Shown here: positions 8,761 to 16,401 of the stretch, one piece after another
How the letters are laid out: each line of letters opens with the position of its first letter
How positions within the stretch are numbered: position 1 is the first letter of the stretch
NCBI GenBank assembly: GCA_020444265.1
Contig: JAHLLH010000002.1
Location: 62,001 to 126,000, forward strand
Reading direction: 5' to 3'
From: a bacterium
GTDB lineage: Bacteria > Electryoneota > Electryoneia > Electryoneales > Electryoneaceae
Length of the DNA stretch: 64,000 nt
Program-made: the position numbers and the translations under genes
The notes under the pieces: generated by a model
Databases searched by the model: none
Seen by the model: the letters and a program-made list of their open reading frames with translations, nothing else
Told to the model about the DNA's origin: nothing

Positions 8761-9911
8761 GCAGCAGCCGCTTCTTCGTCTTCCGGCGCTTCTTCGCGGA
8801 CCGTCTCCATCTTCGGCGGCGGGGCGGCATCATCATCCCTGCCCTCAAGATGTGGCGGGTTTTTTACACGGTCGATCACCTCGGCCAGGTTGGCGGTCTG
8901 GTAGAGCTTCCGCTCGATGGTGAACAGCAAACCCTCGTTGCTACGTTCCTCGAGCGCCTCCGGATGGACCGCATCATTCAATTCCCAGCGGATCAGGCTG
9001 ATTTCGCCACGATCAATCTCAATGCCGGTGATGCCGTTCGTATTGACACAGCTGCCGCCATTGAAGTAGCTCGGGACTGGCGGTTCGCCCATCTCTTCGT
9101 TTTGTGCCTTCTGGATCACCTTGCGCAAATGCTGGATGGTCGCTTGCACCTGGAAGGGTGAGGGGTTGTTTGGCAGGTCAGCTTCCAGTTTTTTCAGCGC
9201 TTCCACAAGCTGATTGCTCTCCGGCAGGTCGCCAAACATGCTGCGATGGGTATGGCCGGCGATGACAATCTGACGATGTTTGCGTGACCAGCTATAAAGA
9301 AGTTCGTCGCGCTGGCGACGGACCAGGTGGTTCACCGCTGCACTGGCGGTGGTGTAGCGCAAAATCCTCTGTACCCAACGCCAACCATGCCGAACAGCCC
9401 AGGCGGCAAGCCAGGTGATTTCATCGCTCATCCACTCGCCCTGGTGGCCGTGCGTGATGAAAATGTCGTCCCCAAGACGTAGCCCCTGGTGAACATCCAC
9501 TTCGCCCACCGCTTCCCAGAGGTACTTCTGGACTTTTTTCTCTTTCCGCCAGAGGGCATCGTGGTTGCCACGGATACGCACGTGACGCGGGAAGCCCTCG
9601 TCGGCGAACAGACGTTCCATTTCGTAGGCGGTATCTTTGTAGGCGCGAAGGATCGCGCTGATCTTCGCTTCCCACCCCTCTTCCACGTCGCCGTTCAGAA
9701 CCAGCGAAAAACCTTGGTCGTAATAATGTTTCAATGCATGGCAATAGATCATCTCGTTGCGGGAAAAATCATCGACACGGGCCACCTTGTCCGCCATGTG
9801 GACATCGCTGAAGATGATATACCGGTCGTTTTCCACGTCAAAGGGTATCCGGGGCGAGGCCTGGTACGCTTCGTCGAGACGTTTAAACGTGCGATTGCGT
9901 GTACTGAACAT
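8757..9911 (-). CDS. calcineurin-like metallophosphoesterase
   Basis: A 384-residue protein with the full set of metal-binding motifs: FSDVHMAD, LNGDVEEGWE, IRGNHDALW, ITHGHQGEW and IAGHTHRSMF. The family hydrolyses phosphate esters with two metal ions; the substrate here cannot be told. There is no signal peptide or membrane segment. The last 30 residues are Glu/Ala-rich and probably disordered. The start is ATG 9911 with AGGAA about ten bases upstream. It ends the minus-strand block of SDR, GMC and PHP-glycosyltransferase genes. Confidence 0.85.
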   Translation of the reverse strand: MFSTRNRTFKRLDEAYQASPRIPFDVENDRYIIFSDVHMADKVARVDDFSRNEMIYCHALKHYYDQGFSLVLNGDVEEGWEAKISAILRAYKDTAYEMERLFADEGFPRHVRIRGNHDALWRKEKKVQKYLWEAVGEVDVHQGLRLGDDIFITHGHQGEWMSDEITWLAAWAVRHGWRWVQRILRYTTASAAVNHLVRRQRDELLYSWSRKHRQIVIAGHTHRSMFGDLPESNQLVEALKKLEADLPNNPSPFQVQATIQHLRKVIQKAQNEEMGEPPVPSYFNGGSCVNTNGITGIEIDRGEISLIRWELNDAVHPEALEERSNEGLLFTIERKLYQTANLAEVIDRVKNPPHLEGRDDDAAPPPKMETVREEAPEDEEAAAA

Positions 9912-9980
9912 ATCAATGGGTTCCTGTCATCTCTTCAGGGTCTTTCACGCGCTTAGGGGTGGTCCTGTTTCCTGCCCGAA

Positions 9981-10760
9981 TCAGACAAACTTGCTACCCT
10001 TTTTCCAGCCGAGCACCTGTAAGCGGTAGAAAAAGTTGGGGGCCAAGGCGAACAAGTACTTGAAAATCTTGAACGAGAAAGGTTCTTCATAGGTTCCAAC
10101 GAACTGCTTTCCCGCTTGAATCCATACGCCGATCTTCTGCGCGACATGGTCAGCATTGGGCGCTGATTCGCACCGTTTCGCCCGGATGTTGTAGCCTTGC
10201 TTGTTCAGCCGATTGACGGGTGCCCAGGAGAGGGGTCCCTTGATCGCACCGGGACGGTATAGGCGTAAGCGTATGTTCGAATTAGCATTTTGAAGAATCG
10301 GGCCGACACCCGATACGAAGTAGTGAACCGCTATCTTGGACGCGTGATAGAGAGGTCCAAACGCCGAGGGGCTGCCATCCGCAATCGACCCAATCACCAC
10401 CAATTCGAGTGGTTTGGATGGGTTCCGTTTCGCGGCTTCCAGCGCCACCAGCGAAGGAAAGAGGTAATTCACCCGGGTAATCGACTCGAGCGAATCGCCG
10501 AGCGGCTCGCCTTTCGGCCCGATTTCAGTCTCGATCTGGCCTGCATTCAGCAGTACCAAGTCAGGATCGGTGTCCAGAAGGGCGTTCGCATCGTCCGCCG
10601 TTACCTGCGGGCTGGTGAGAAGGGTATCATACGCCTGGTTCTCGACCGTGTCGCTCCTCGAGACACCCACAACATGCCAGCCCGTCCGTCTATAGTATCT
10701 CCCCAGCGCCTCGCCCAGGGTGCCGGATATCCCGGTAATTACAACGGTTTTGCCTGTCAA
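9981..10760 (-). CDS. short-chain dehydrogenase/reductase
   Basis: A 259-residue SDR with the nucleotide-binding motif TGISGTLGEALG, the NAG segment (LLNAGQ), Ser in VVIGSIADGSP and the active-site YHASK (Tyr-x-x-x-Lys). The start is TTG 10760: AGGAGG lies four bases upstream and the TTG overlaps the TGA stop of the GMC gene (TTGA), so translation is probably coupled. An ATG-initiated reading would add a long unrelated N-terminus lying inside the GMC gene. The C-terminus is hydrophobic (FKYLFALAPNFFYRLQVLG) and may touch the membrane. It probably acts with the GMC oxidoreductase on the same alcohol or carbonyl substrate; this is inference. Confidence 0.85.
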   Translation of the reverse strand: MTGKTVVITGISGTLGEALGRYYRRTGWHVVGVSRSDTVENQAYDTLLTSPQVTADDANALLDTDPDLVLLNAGQIETEIGPKGEPLGDSLESITRVNYLFPSLVALEAAKRNPSKPLELVVIGSIADGSPSAFGPLYHASKIAVHYFVSGVGPILQNANSNIRLRLYRPGAIKGPLSWAPVNRLNKQGYNIRAKRCESAPNADHVAQKIGVWIQAGKQFVGTYEEPFSFKIFKYLFALAPNFFYRLQVLGWKKGSKFV

Positions 10761-12265
10761 GCTGCCTCCTTCACAATCCTGTCTGCGACACGCATGGCGT
10801 TCGCAATAATCGTCAATGCCGGCCCCACCCCCAGCGAGGTGGGCATAAAACTGCCATCGACCACATAGAGGTTGTCGGTGCCAAAAACACGGCAATCCCT
10901 GTCGAGCACAGCGGTGTCGGGATCGTTCCCGAAACGAGCCGTCCCCACCTGGTGAGCCGTATGGACATCATCCTTGTCGCCCGTCATCCCGACCACATAG
11001 GATGCTCCGGCACGTTTCATCACGCGACGCAACCGTCCGAGAAAGACATGGGACCGTTCGATGTCGTAGCGATGAAAGGAATGATCGAGCTGAACCACGC
11101 CATCTCGCCCGAGGGTGACACGGTTGCCTTCCTGCGGCAGATCCTCGACCGTCCCCGCGAGGGTGACTGTACGCTCGTAAACTTTGCGTGCGGCCTGTTC
11201 GGGCAGGAGCACAGGCGACTCCTGCATCAGCGAAAGTGGCCCGGGAACGGGCAACACCTGGGCGTAACCCAATTTGTGCGGGTAGTCCGGCAGGCCGAAA
11301 TAATCATCGGTGAATCCGACCTGTTTGCTGAAACGGTCCGCGCTGCCCTGTGGTTTTAGAAAGACTCCGGCCGCTACCGCACCGGTGTGGTACATGTAGT
11401 TTCGTCCTACCTGGTCCGATCTGTTCACCACGCCACTTTTGAGCAACAGCGCTGCGGTACCAAGTGCCCCCGAGCCGAGAACGACCGTTTCTGCGCTGAT
11501 TTCCTGCTCATCACCCGTGCGATGGTTTCGCAAACGCACCCGGCGAATCCGTCCTTTACTTTCAACAAGTTCAACCGCTTCGGTTTCGGTCCATAGTTCC
11601 GCGCCGTGGTCCTTAATCGCCGGATCGATCGCTTGATGCAGACTCGAAGAACGAGCCCCGGTCGGACAGAGGTAGCCGGGACAGGTTGGGCAATGCAGGC
11701 AGGTGGAAAAATCGATCGCAAGCGGCAGGTGGAAGGGATTCAGCCCTTCTTTGCGCATCGCGTGGGTCAGTTTTTCGCTGATCGGTTCCAATGCTGGGAG
11801 CTGCCCGGGATAGTTGCTTTTGCGCTGACCGAGGTGTTTCGGCGGCTGGTCCGCTCTCCCGCTGACCCGGTAGAGCTCTTCGGCCCGGTCAAACCAGGGG
11901 GCGAGATCTTCATAGCGGATCGGCCATTCGTGCAGATGACGAGGCAGGTAGCTGTGGTAGAATTGTCCCGGGAAGAAGTCTTCCGGCGAGGGACGCAGCA
12001 GCACTGCGCCGAAGAGCGAACTTCCACCCCCGGCAATGCCACCGTTGAATAGCCTTCGTTCGCGACCGTTTCGCAGCAACGGACGGTCATCAAAGGGTTC
12101 CATCCCGACCAGCATCCGTTTTTCGTCTTGAAATGCTCGTCGGTCGGTGAATCGTTTCCCTCGCTCAACCATCAGCACCTTTTTTCCCGCTTGGGCAAGT
12201 GACAGCGCTGCTGTCCCCCCGCCAGCACCGGTCCCGATGATCAGCACATCAACATCCGTGGACAC
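10757..12265 (-). CDS. GMC-family FAD oxidoreductase with ferredoxin-like Cys cluster
   Basis: A 502-residue flavoprotein. The N-terminus has the FAD-binding IIGTGAGGGTAALSLAQAG and VERGKR. The C-terminus has the GMC signature VVDGSFMPTSLGVGPALTII and a likely active-site His in THHAxxx-like context (VHTAHQVGTARFG). The family oxidises alcohols, sugars or sterols. Residues Cys189, Cys192, Cys195 and Cys200 form CxxCxxCxxxxCP, close to a [4Fe-4S] ferredoxin motif and unusual for classical GMC enzymes. There is no signal peptide. It overlaps the SDR gene and lies 41 bases after the PHP-glycosyltransferase gene. Confidence 0.87.
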   Translation of the reverse strand: MSTDVDVLIIGTGAGGGTAALSLAQAGKKVLMVERGKRFTDRRAFQDEKRMLVGMEPFDDRPLLRNGRERRLFNGGIAGGGSSLFGAVLLRPSPEDFFPGQFYHSYLPRHLHEWPIRYEDLAPWFDRAEELYRVSGRADQPPKHLGQRKSNYPGQLPALEPISEKLTHAMRKEGLNPFHLPLAIDFSTCLHCPTCPGYLCPTGARSSSLHQAIDPAIKDHGAELWTETEAVELVESKGRIRRVRLRNHRTGDEQEISAETVVLGSGALGTAALLLKSGVVNRSDQVGRNYMYHTGAVAAGVFLKPQGSADRFSKQVGFTDDYFGLPDYPHKLGYAQVLPVPGPLSLMQESPVLLPEQAARKVYERTVTLAGTVEDLPQEGNRVTLGRDGVVQLDHSFHRYDIERSHVFLGRLRRVMKRAGASYVVGMTGDKDDVHTAHQVGTARFGNDPDTAVLDRDCRVFGTDNLYVVDGSFMPTSLGVGPALTIIANAMRVADRIVKEAA

Positions 12266-12306
12266 GACCCCTCCATCTGGTCAGGAGCACACTGGACAAG
12301 CAGTGT

Positions 12307-14685
12307 TCAATCATCCGCGAGGACACGCGGGATTGGCACAAGCACCTGGGTGGTCAGGCTTTTCAGTACCGATTCCCAGCCGTAGGTGGAGATCGCTCGT
12401 TTCCGCGAGGTTTCACGCATCCTCTGGTACTTGTCCGGGTCGGTTTCGATGATGCGGATCATGTCCAGCAGACGGCCGACCCAGGCATCGAGGTTTAAGG
12501 CCGGGACAACAAAACCGGTCGAGCCATCCTGCACGATCTCCCTCGGCCCTCCAACATCGGAAACCACCGCAGGCAGTTCGCAGCATTGTGCTTCGAGGAC
12601 CACCATGCCGAAGGTGTCGGTCGTGCTGGGGAAGACGAGCGCATGACCCTGTGAGTAGATCGCAGGCAGATTTTCATGGGCCACACGTCCCAGGATCGAC
12701 ACGCCCTCGACATCTCCCACCTGCCTTTTGAGTTCTTCCATGTATGGCCCTTCGCCCGCAACAATCAGGTTGACATCGTCGCGACGTTGTCGGATTTCAT
12801 TGAAGGCTTTGACCAAAAATTCGAGGTTTTTATCACGCGAGACACGGCCCACGTAGAGCAGGTTGATGCCAGGACGTTGACCGATCGTATTTCCGTTCAG
12901 CTCTTCCGGTGGGATATAGCGGAAGTTTTCATGGTCGATCAGACGCGGGAAGACCGACATCCGCTCCGGGTCCATCCCCCGTTTCGCAAGAATGTTGATG
13001 TATTCCCGAGTCGGCACCTTGATCTCATCCATCTGGCTGTAGAACCAGCGCAACCCACCCTCGACAATGTCCACCGCGCTATCGTCCGCATCGGTGATTT
13101 CGTGCAGCTCGTTGGTGAAGTCCGAGTGGTAGATGCCCACCGCTCGTACCGACAGCAACTTGGCTAGCAACAACCCCAACCCGCCGACCGGGCCGGGGGT
13201 GGAGATGAAAATCTCGTCCGGTTCGAAATCATTCAGCAGCTTCATCGCCTTGAGCACGGAAGGAATCTTGATCGAATACTGGCTGTAGTAAGGCAATTCG
13301 AAGTCGTGAACACGCGGCAGGTTGATTGTGTTTGGCGGTAGCTCCTCGGTGATCTCGTCCTCCCGTAAGGAGGTCACAATTTTAACGTCAATACCGTTTT
13401 TGTAGAACTCCCAGCCCATGTTTTTAAGAGTGACCGACGGGCCATTCATATCGACCAACGTATCGGTAAACCAGAGGATGCGACGGTTCTGCTGCACGGG
13501 TAGCGCACGCTGCAGTTCACCCAGTAGCGCACGATTGTTGTGCAAATGTTTCATGCTGGTGAAGAAGGGAACCAGCATAAACAGGGCGGGTATAGCGGCA
13601 GAAACCTCTTTCACGAGGGCGAATAGATCGCCCTGTTTCAGGGTTCCGGCAGTGGTCTGGATGGCATTACGTGTCATCTCGTCCACAATTGCTGCGATAC
13701 GATCGTAGACCATGTCGAAGTTGGCTTCGACATCGGCAATATCCCGTTTCCGAATTTCCTCGACCAGTTCGCCAAGCTGACGTTTCCAGCCGGTTTCCGC
13801 CTTCAGGCCGACCACAGCCAGGCGATCCAGCAGGGAAGGCTTCTGTTCGCCAAAGATGACAGAGGGAAGGCTGATGAGCGGGGAAACCGCTAGCGGTTTG
13901 CTTTTCGAGCGCGAAAAATCATGCGCCACCTTGTAGACGGTCAGCGCAAAGGTATGGAAATCGTTGGACCGTCCCTTCGCGAAGCTCTTTTTCTTGCGGA
14001 TTGACTCGAGGAAGCTGTCCGCGCCATTCGCGTTGGCCATCGTATAAGCCTTCGCGATAAAGAGGCCGGCGTGATCATCCGAACCGCCGGTAAAGCCCTT
14101 GACCCAGGAATCACGTCCCTGGGGACGGATGCCGTGTTTATCTTCGAGGCCCGACAACGTTTCTTCGCTGAGGTATTTGAGGTAGTAGTACAGGGTTGAG
14201 TTGCTGGTACTGGTCTGGCTGCCGTTCATCGATTCGAACACATCGAACAGCAGGATCAGTTTTTCGAGGTGGTCTACATTCAGTTTATTGTTGATGCTGT
14301 AGGTTGCATGGGCCACTGAGTGGGCGAGTTTCTGTTCCACCAGGTAGTCGCGCAGATCATAGATGTCATGGCGAATACCCTGCACCTGTTCGAACTGACC
14401 TTCGTTCAGCCCCCAGACGAGCACGTGAACTTTGCAGCCATCTTCCGGGAAATAGGTGGTGGATTGCACGCCAGAGAAGGCATCCGGATATTTTCGTGCC
14501 AGGGTAAGCGATCCTTCAATGGTGTTATGATCGGTGATCGTGACAAAGCTCATCTCTTTCGACTTGGCGCGATCATAAATCCGTTCAGGTTCGGTATAGG
14601 ATTGTGCCGCGCCGAGACGCTGTAGGAACCATTCGGAAGGACGGTTCGAGAAACGTGAATGCAGGTGAAGGTCAGCTTTGGCCAT
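12307..14685 (-). CDS. PHP-domain / glycosyltransferase family 4 fusion
   Basis: A 792-residue two-domain protein. Residues 1 to about 215 form a PHP phosphoesterase-like domain with DLHLHSRFS, VTITDHNTIEG and GGSDDHAGLF (metal-binding His/Asp). A helical linker follows to about 385. The rest is a GT-B glycosyltransferase of the GT4 type: LWFTDTLVDMNGPSVTLKNM at the acceptor domain, LLYVGRVSRDKNLEFLVKAF, VAGEGPYMEEL and the nucleotide-sugar binding EAQCCELPAVVSDVGGPREI. The GT half resembles mannosyltransferases of lipid or glycan assembly. The PHP half may dephosphorylate or hydrolyse a related intermediate, but no substrate can be named. ATG 14685 follows AGGATGACCT. Confidence 0.87.
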   Translation of the reverse strand: MAKADLHLHSRFSNRPSEWFLQRLGAAQSYTEPERIYDRAKSKEMSFVTITDHNTIEGSLTLARKYPDAFSGVQSTTYFPEDGCKVHVLVWGLNEGQFEQVQGIRHDIYDLRDYLVEQKLAHSVAHATYSINNKLNVDHLEKLILLFDVFESMNGSQTSTSNSTLYYYLKYLSEETLSGLEDKHGIRPQGRDSWVKGFTGGSDDHAGLFIAKAYTMANANGADSFLESIRKKKSFAKGRSNDFHTFALTVYKVAHDFSRSKSKPLAVSPLISLPSVIFGEQKPSLLDRLAVVGLKAETGWKRQLGELVEEIRKRDIADVEANFDMVYDRIAAIVDEMTRNAIQTTAGTLKQGDLFALVKEVSAAIPALFMLVPFFTSMKHLHNNRALLGELQRALPVQQNRRILWFTDTLVDMNGPSVTLKNMGWEFYKNGIDVKIVTSLREDEITEELPPNTINLPRVHDFELPYYSQYSIKIPSVLKAMKLLNDFEPDEIFISTPGPVGGLGLLLAKLLSVRAVGIYHSDFTNELHEITDADDSAVDIVEGGLRWFYSQMDEIKVPTREYINILAKRGMDPERMSVFPRLIDHENFRYIPPEELNGNTIGQRPGINLLYVGRVSRDKNLEFLVKAFNEIRQRRDDVNLIVAGEGPYMEELKRQVGDVEGVSILGRVAHENLPAIYSQGHALVFPSTTDTFGMVVLEAQCCELPAVVSDVGGPREIVQDGSTGFVVPALNLDAWVGRLLDMIRIIETDPDKYQRMRETSRKRAISTYGWESVLKSLTTQVLVPIPRVLADD

Positions 14686-14972
14686 AGGTCATCCTGTCGT
14701 TCAGGGGGGCCTGGCTCTCCTTTTTCCGGGCGAGGTCACGATCCTTTCCTCACAGTTCGGAAGCTGCGGTCCCCATAGTTCACGTGATAAGGAACAACCC
14801 TCCTGTCACTCTTTCGTTATGAAACCATTGGGAATGCGTGAGACTCCCCCTTACTTCCTTAACCGGCACCACGAGGAGGGGGGTGTGGACCATGTGCGAA
14901 GGTTTCCGTACATTCGAACACGTTGAAAACAGCACCCTCGAAATTTGAGGGAATCGGCACAGAGAGGATGTC

Positions 14973-16298
14973 ATGGCGGGAAAAACCTTCAGCGAGAAGA
15001 TTCTTGCGAAATACAGCGGTCTCGATTCGGTCGAGCCCGGGCAGATTGTCGAGGTCACTCCGGATGTGGCGATGAGCCACGATAACACAGCGGCGATTTC
15101 GAAGACCTTCGCAAAAATCGGGGTGGACAAGCTTTTTGATCCAGACATCCACCTGGTCACCCTCGACCACTGCGTGCCGCCGGCAAACGAAGCTTTTGCC
15201 AACAACCACAAGCAGATTCGAGAATTTGTCAAGAAGCATGGCATCAAGAACTTCTACGATATCAACCACGGTATCTGCCACCAGGTGATGGCCGAACATG
15301 GCCACTGCTTGCCGGGTACAATCATGACCGGGTCAGACTCGCATTCCACCACATACGGTGCGTTTGGGGCCTTTGGGACAGGGGTAACCCGCAGTGAAAC
15401 CGCCGTGATCATGGCGACAGGCAAGATCTGGTTCCGTGTTCCGGAAACCTTCAAGATCATCCTGAAAGGCACCCTTCCGGACGGAGTGTATGTCAAGGAT
15501 ATCGCGCTGCACATCACCGGCACCATCGGGGCGGATGGCGCCCTCTATCGTGCTATTGAATTCACGGGCCCGACGGCTGACCGATTCTCCATTTCCGAAC
15601 GCATGACCCTTTGCAACCTCGCGGTTGAGATGGGCGCCAAGGTCGGCTATATCCCACCGAACGAGGTGGTCTTCGACTACCTGGAAGGACGTGCAAAGAA
15701 AGAGTTTGAGGCGGTTTATTCCGACGATGACGCGAAGTACGACGAAGTCCTCGAATTTGACATCAGCAACCTCGAACCGCAGGTCGCCTGCCCGCATACG
15801 GTGGACAATGTCAAACCGATCAGCGAGGTCGCTGGCGAGTCCATTGAGCAGGTCTTTGTTGGGTCGTGCAACAATGCACGTCTCGATGACCTGGCGATCC
15901 TGGCGCACGTACTGGATGGGAAAAAGATTTCAACCGACACCCGTCTTGTTGTGATCCCCGCCAGCAGCCGTGTGATGCTCGATGCCATGCGCCTCGGCTA
16001 TGTCGACACCATTGTTTCGGCGGGCGGTACCCTCGCTTCTCCTGGCTGCGGCCCTTGCATGGGCAACCATCTTGGCGTGCCAGGTGACAACGAGAAAACG
16101 CTCTCCACGGCCAACCGTAACTTCCGGGGCCGTATGGGCAACCGCGAGTCGGAAGTCTTCCTCGGCAGCCCCCACACGGCAGCGGTCAGTGCACTGCGTG
16201 GTGTAATCAGCGATCCGCGCGAAGTACCGGTCGACTGGGATGTGATCCGGTCGGAGCTGGGTCAGGCGACCCTGTCGCCAGTGCTGGTGAAGGCGTAG
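14973..16298 (+). CDS. leuC: 3-isopropylmalate/homoaconitate dehydratase large subunit (LeuC2 type)
   Basis: A 441-residue aconitase-superfamily large subunit that isomerises 2-isopropylmalate to 3-isopropylmalate in leucine synthesis, or a related homoaconitase substrate. The [4Fe-4S] ligands are Cys299 (VGSCNNAR), Cys359 and Cys362 (SPGCGPCMGN). TGSDSHSTTYGAFGAFGTGV is the substrate-binding signature. The size is that of the LeuC2/HacA group, so the exact substrate is uncertain. No small subunit (LeuD) or other leucine gene is in the window. The start is ATG 14973 with AGAGAGGA upstream. The 287 bases before it show no clear leader peptide or attenuator. Confidence 0.88.
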   Translation: MAGKTFSEKILAKYSGLDSVEPGQIVEVTPDVAMSHDNTAAISKTFAKIGVDKLFDPDIHLVTLDHCVPPANEAFANNHKQIREFVKKHGIKNFYDINHGICHQVMAEHGHCLPGTIMTGSDSHSTTYGAFGAFGTGVTRSETAVIMATGKIWFRVPETFKIILKGTLPDGVYVKDIALHITGTIGADGALYRAIEFTGPTADRFSISERMTLCNLAVEMGAKVGYIPPNEVVFDYLEGRAKKEFEAVYSDDDAKYDEVLEFDISNLEPQVACPHTVDNVKPISEVAGESIEQVFVGSCNNARLDDLAILAHVLDGKKISTDTRLVVIPASSRVMLDAMRLGYVDTIVSAGGTLASPGCGPCMGNHLGVPGDNEKTLSTANRNFRGRMGNRESEVFLGSPHTAAVSALRGVISDPREVPVDWDVIRSELGQATLSPVLVKA

Positions 16299-16319
16299 AA
16301 CCATATAAAGCTGGAACGA

Positions 16320-16359
16320 AAACGGCAGGCCTGCTAAGGCCTGCCGTTTCTGTTTTTTT
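16320..16359. terminator. bidirectional intrinsic terminator
   Basis: A perfect 12-base stem (AAACGGCAGGCC and GGCCTGCCGTTT, loop TGCTAA) is followed by TCTG and seven T. The A-rich 5' flank gives the minus strand a short U-tract, so it probably serves both leuC and the convergent protease gene. Confidence 0.88.
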
Positions 16360-16372
16360 CTAGATGAATCGA

Positions 16373-16395
16373 CCCGATTTGGCAAGCAAGTCGGG
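16373..16395. repeat. hairpin repeat CCCGATTTG/CAAGTCGGG
   Basis: A nine-base stem with one G-T wobble and a GCAAG loop. The same hairpin with an ACGAG loop and similar flanks (GATGAA before, GGGCC after) occurs at 61493-61515. It lies between the terminator and the stop of the protease gene. Confidence 0.55.
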
Positions 16396-16401
16396 CCGGC
16401 C

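Noticed and set aside
14761-14790. Third parS site near TTCACGTGA upstream of leuC
   Set aside because: Only the central nine bases match; the flanks miss the consensus at about four positions.
14686-14972. Leucine attenuator or T-box upstream of the LeuC-type gene
   Set aside because: No leucine-codon leader peptide, T-box motif or terminator/antiterminator pair could be recognised.
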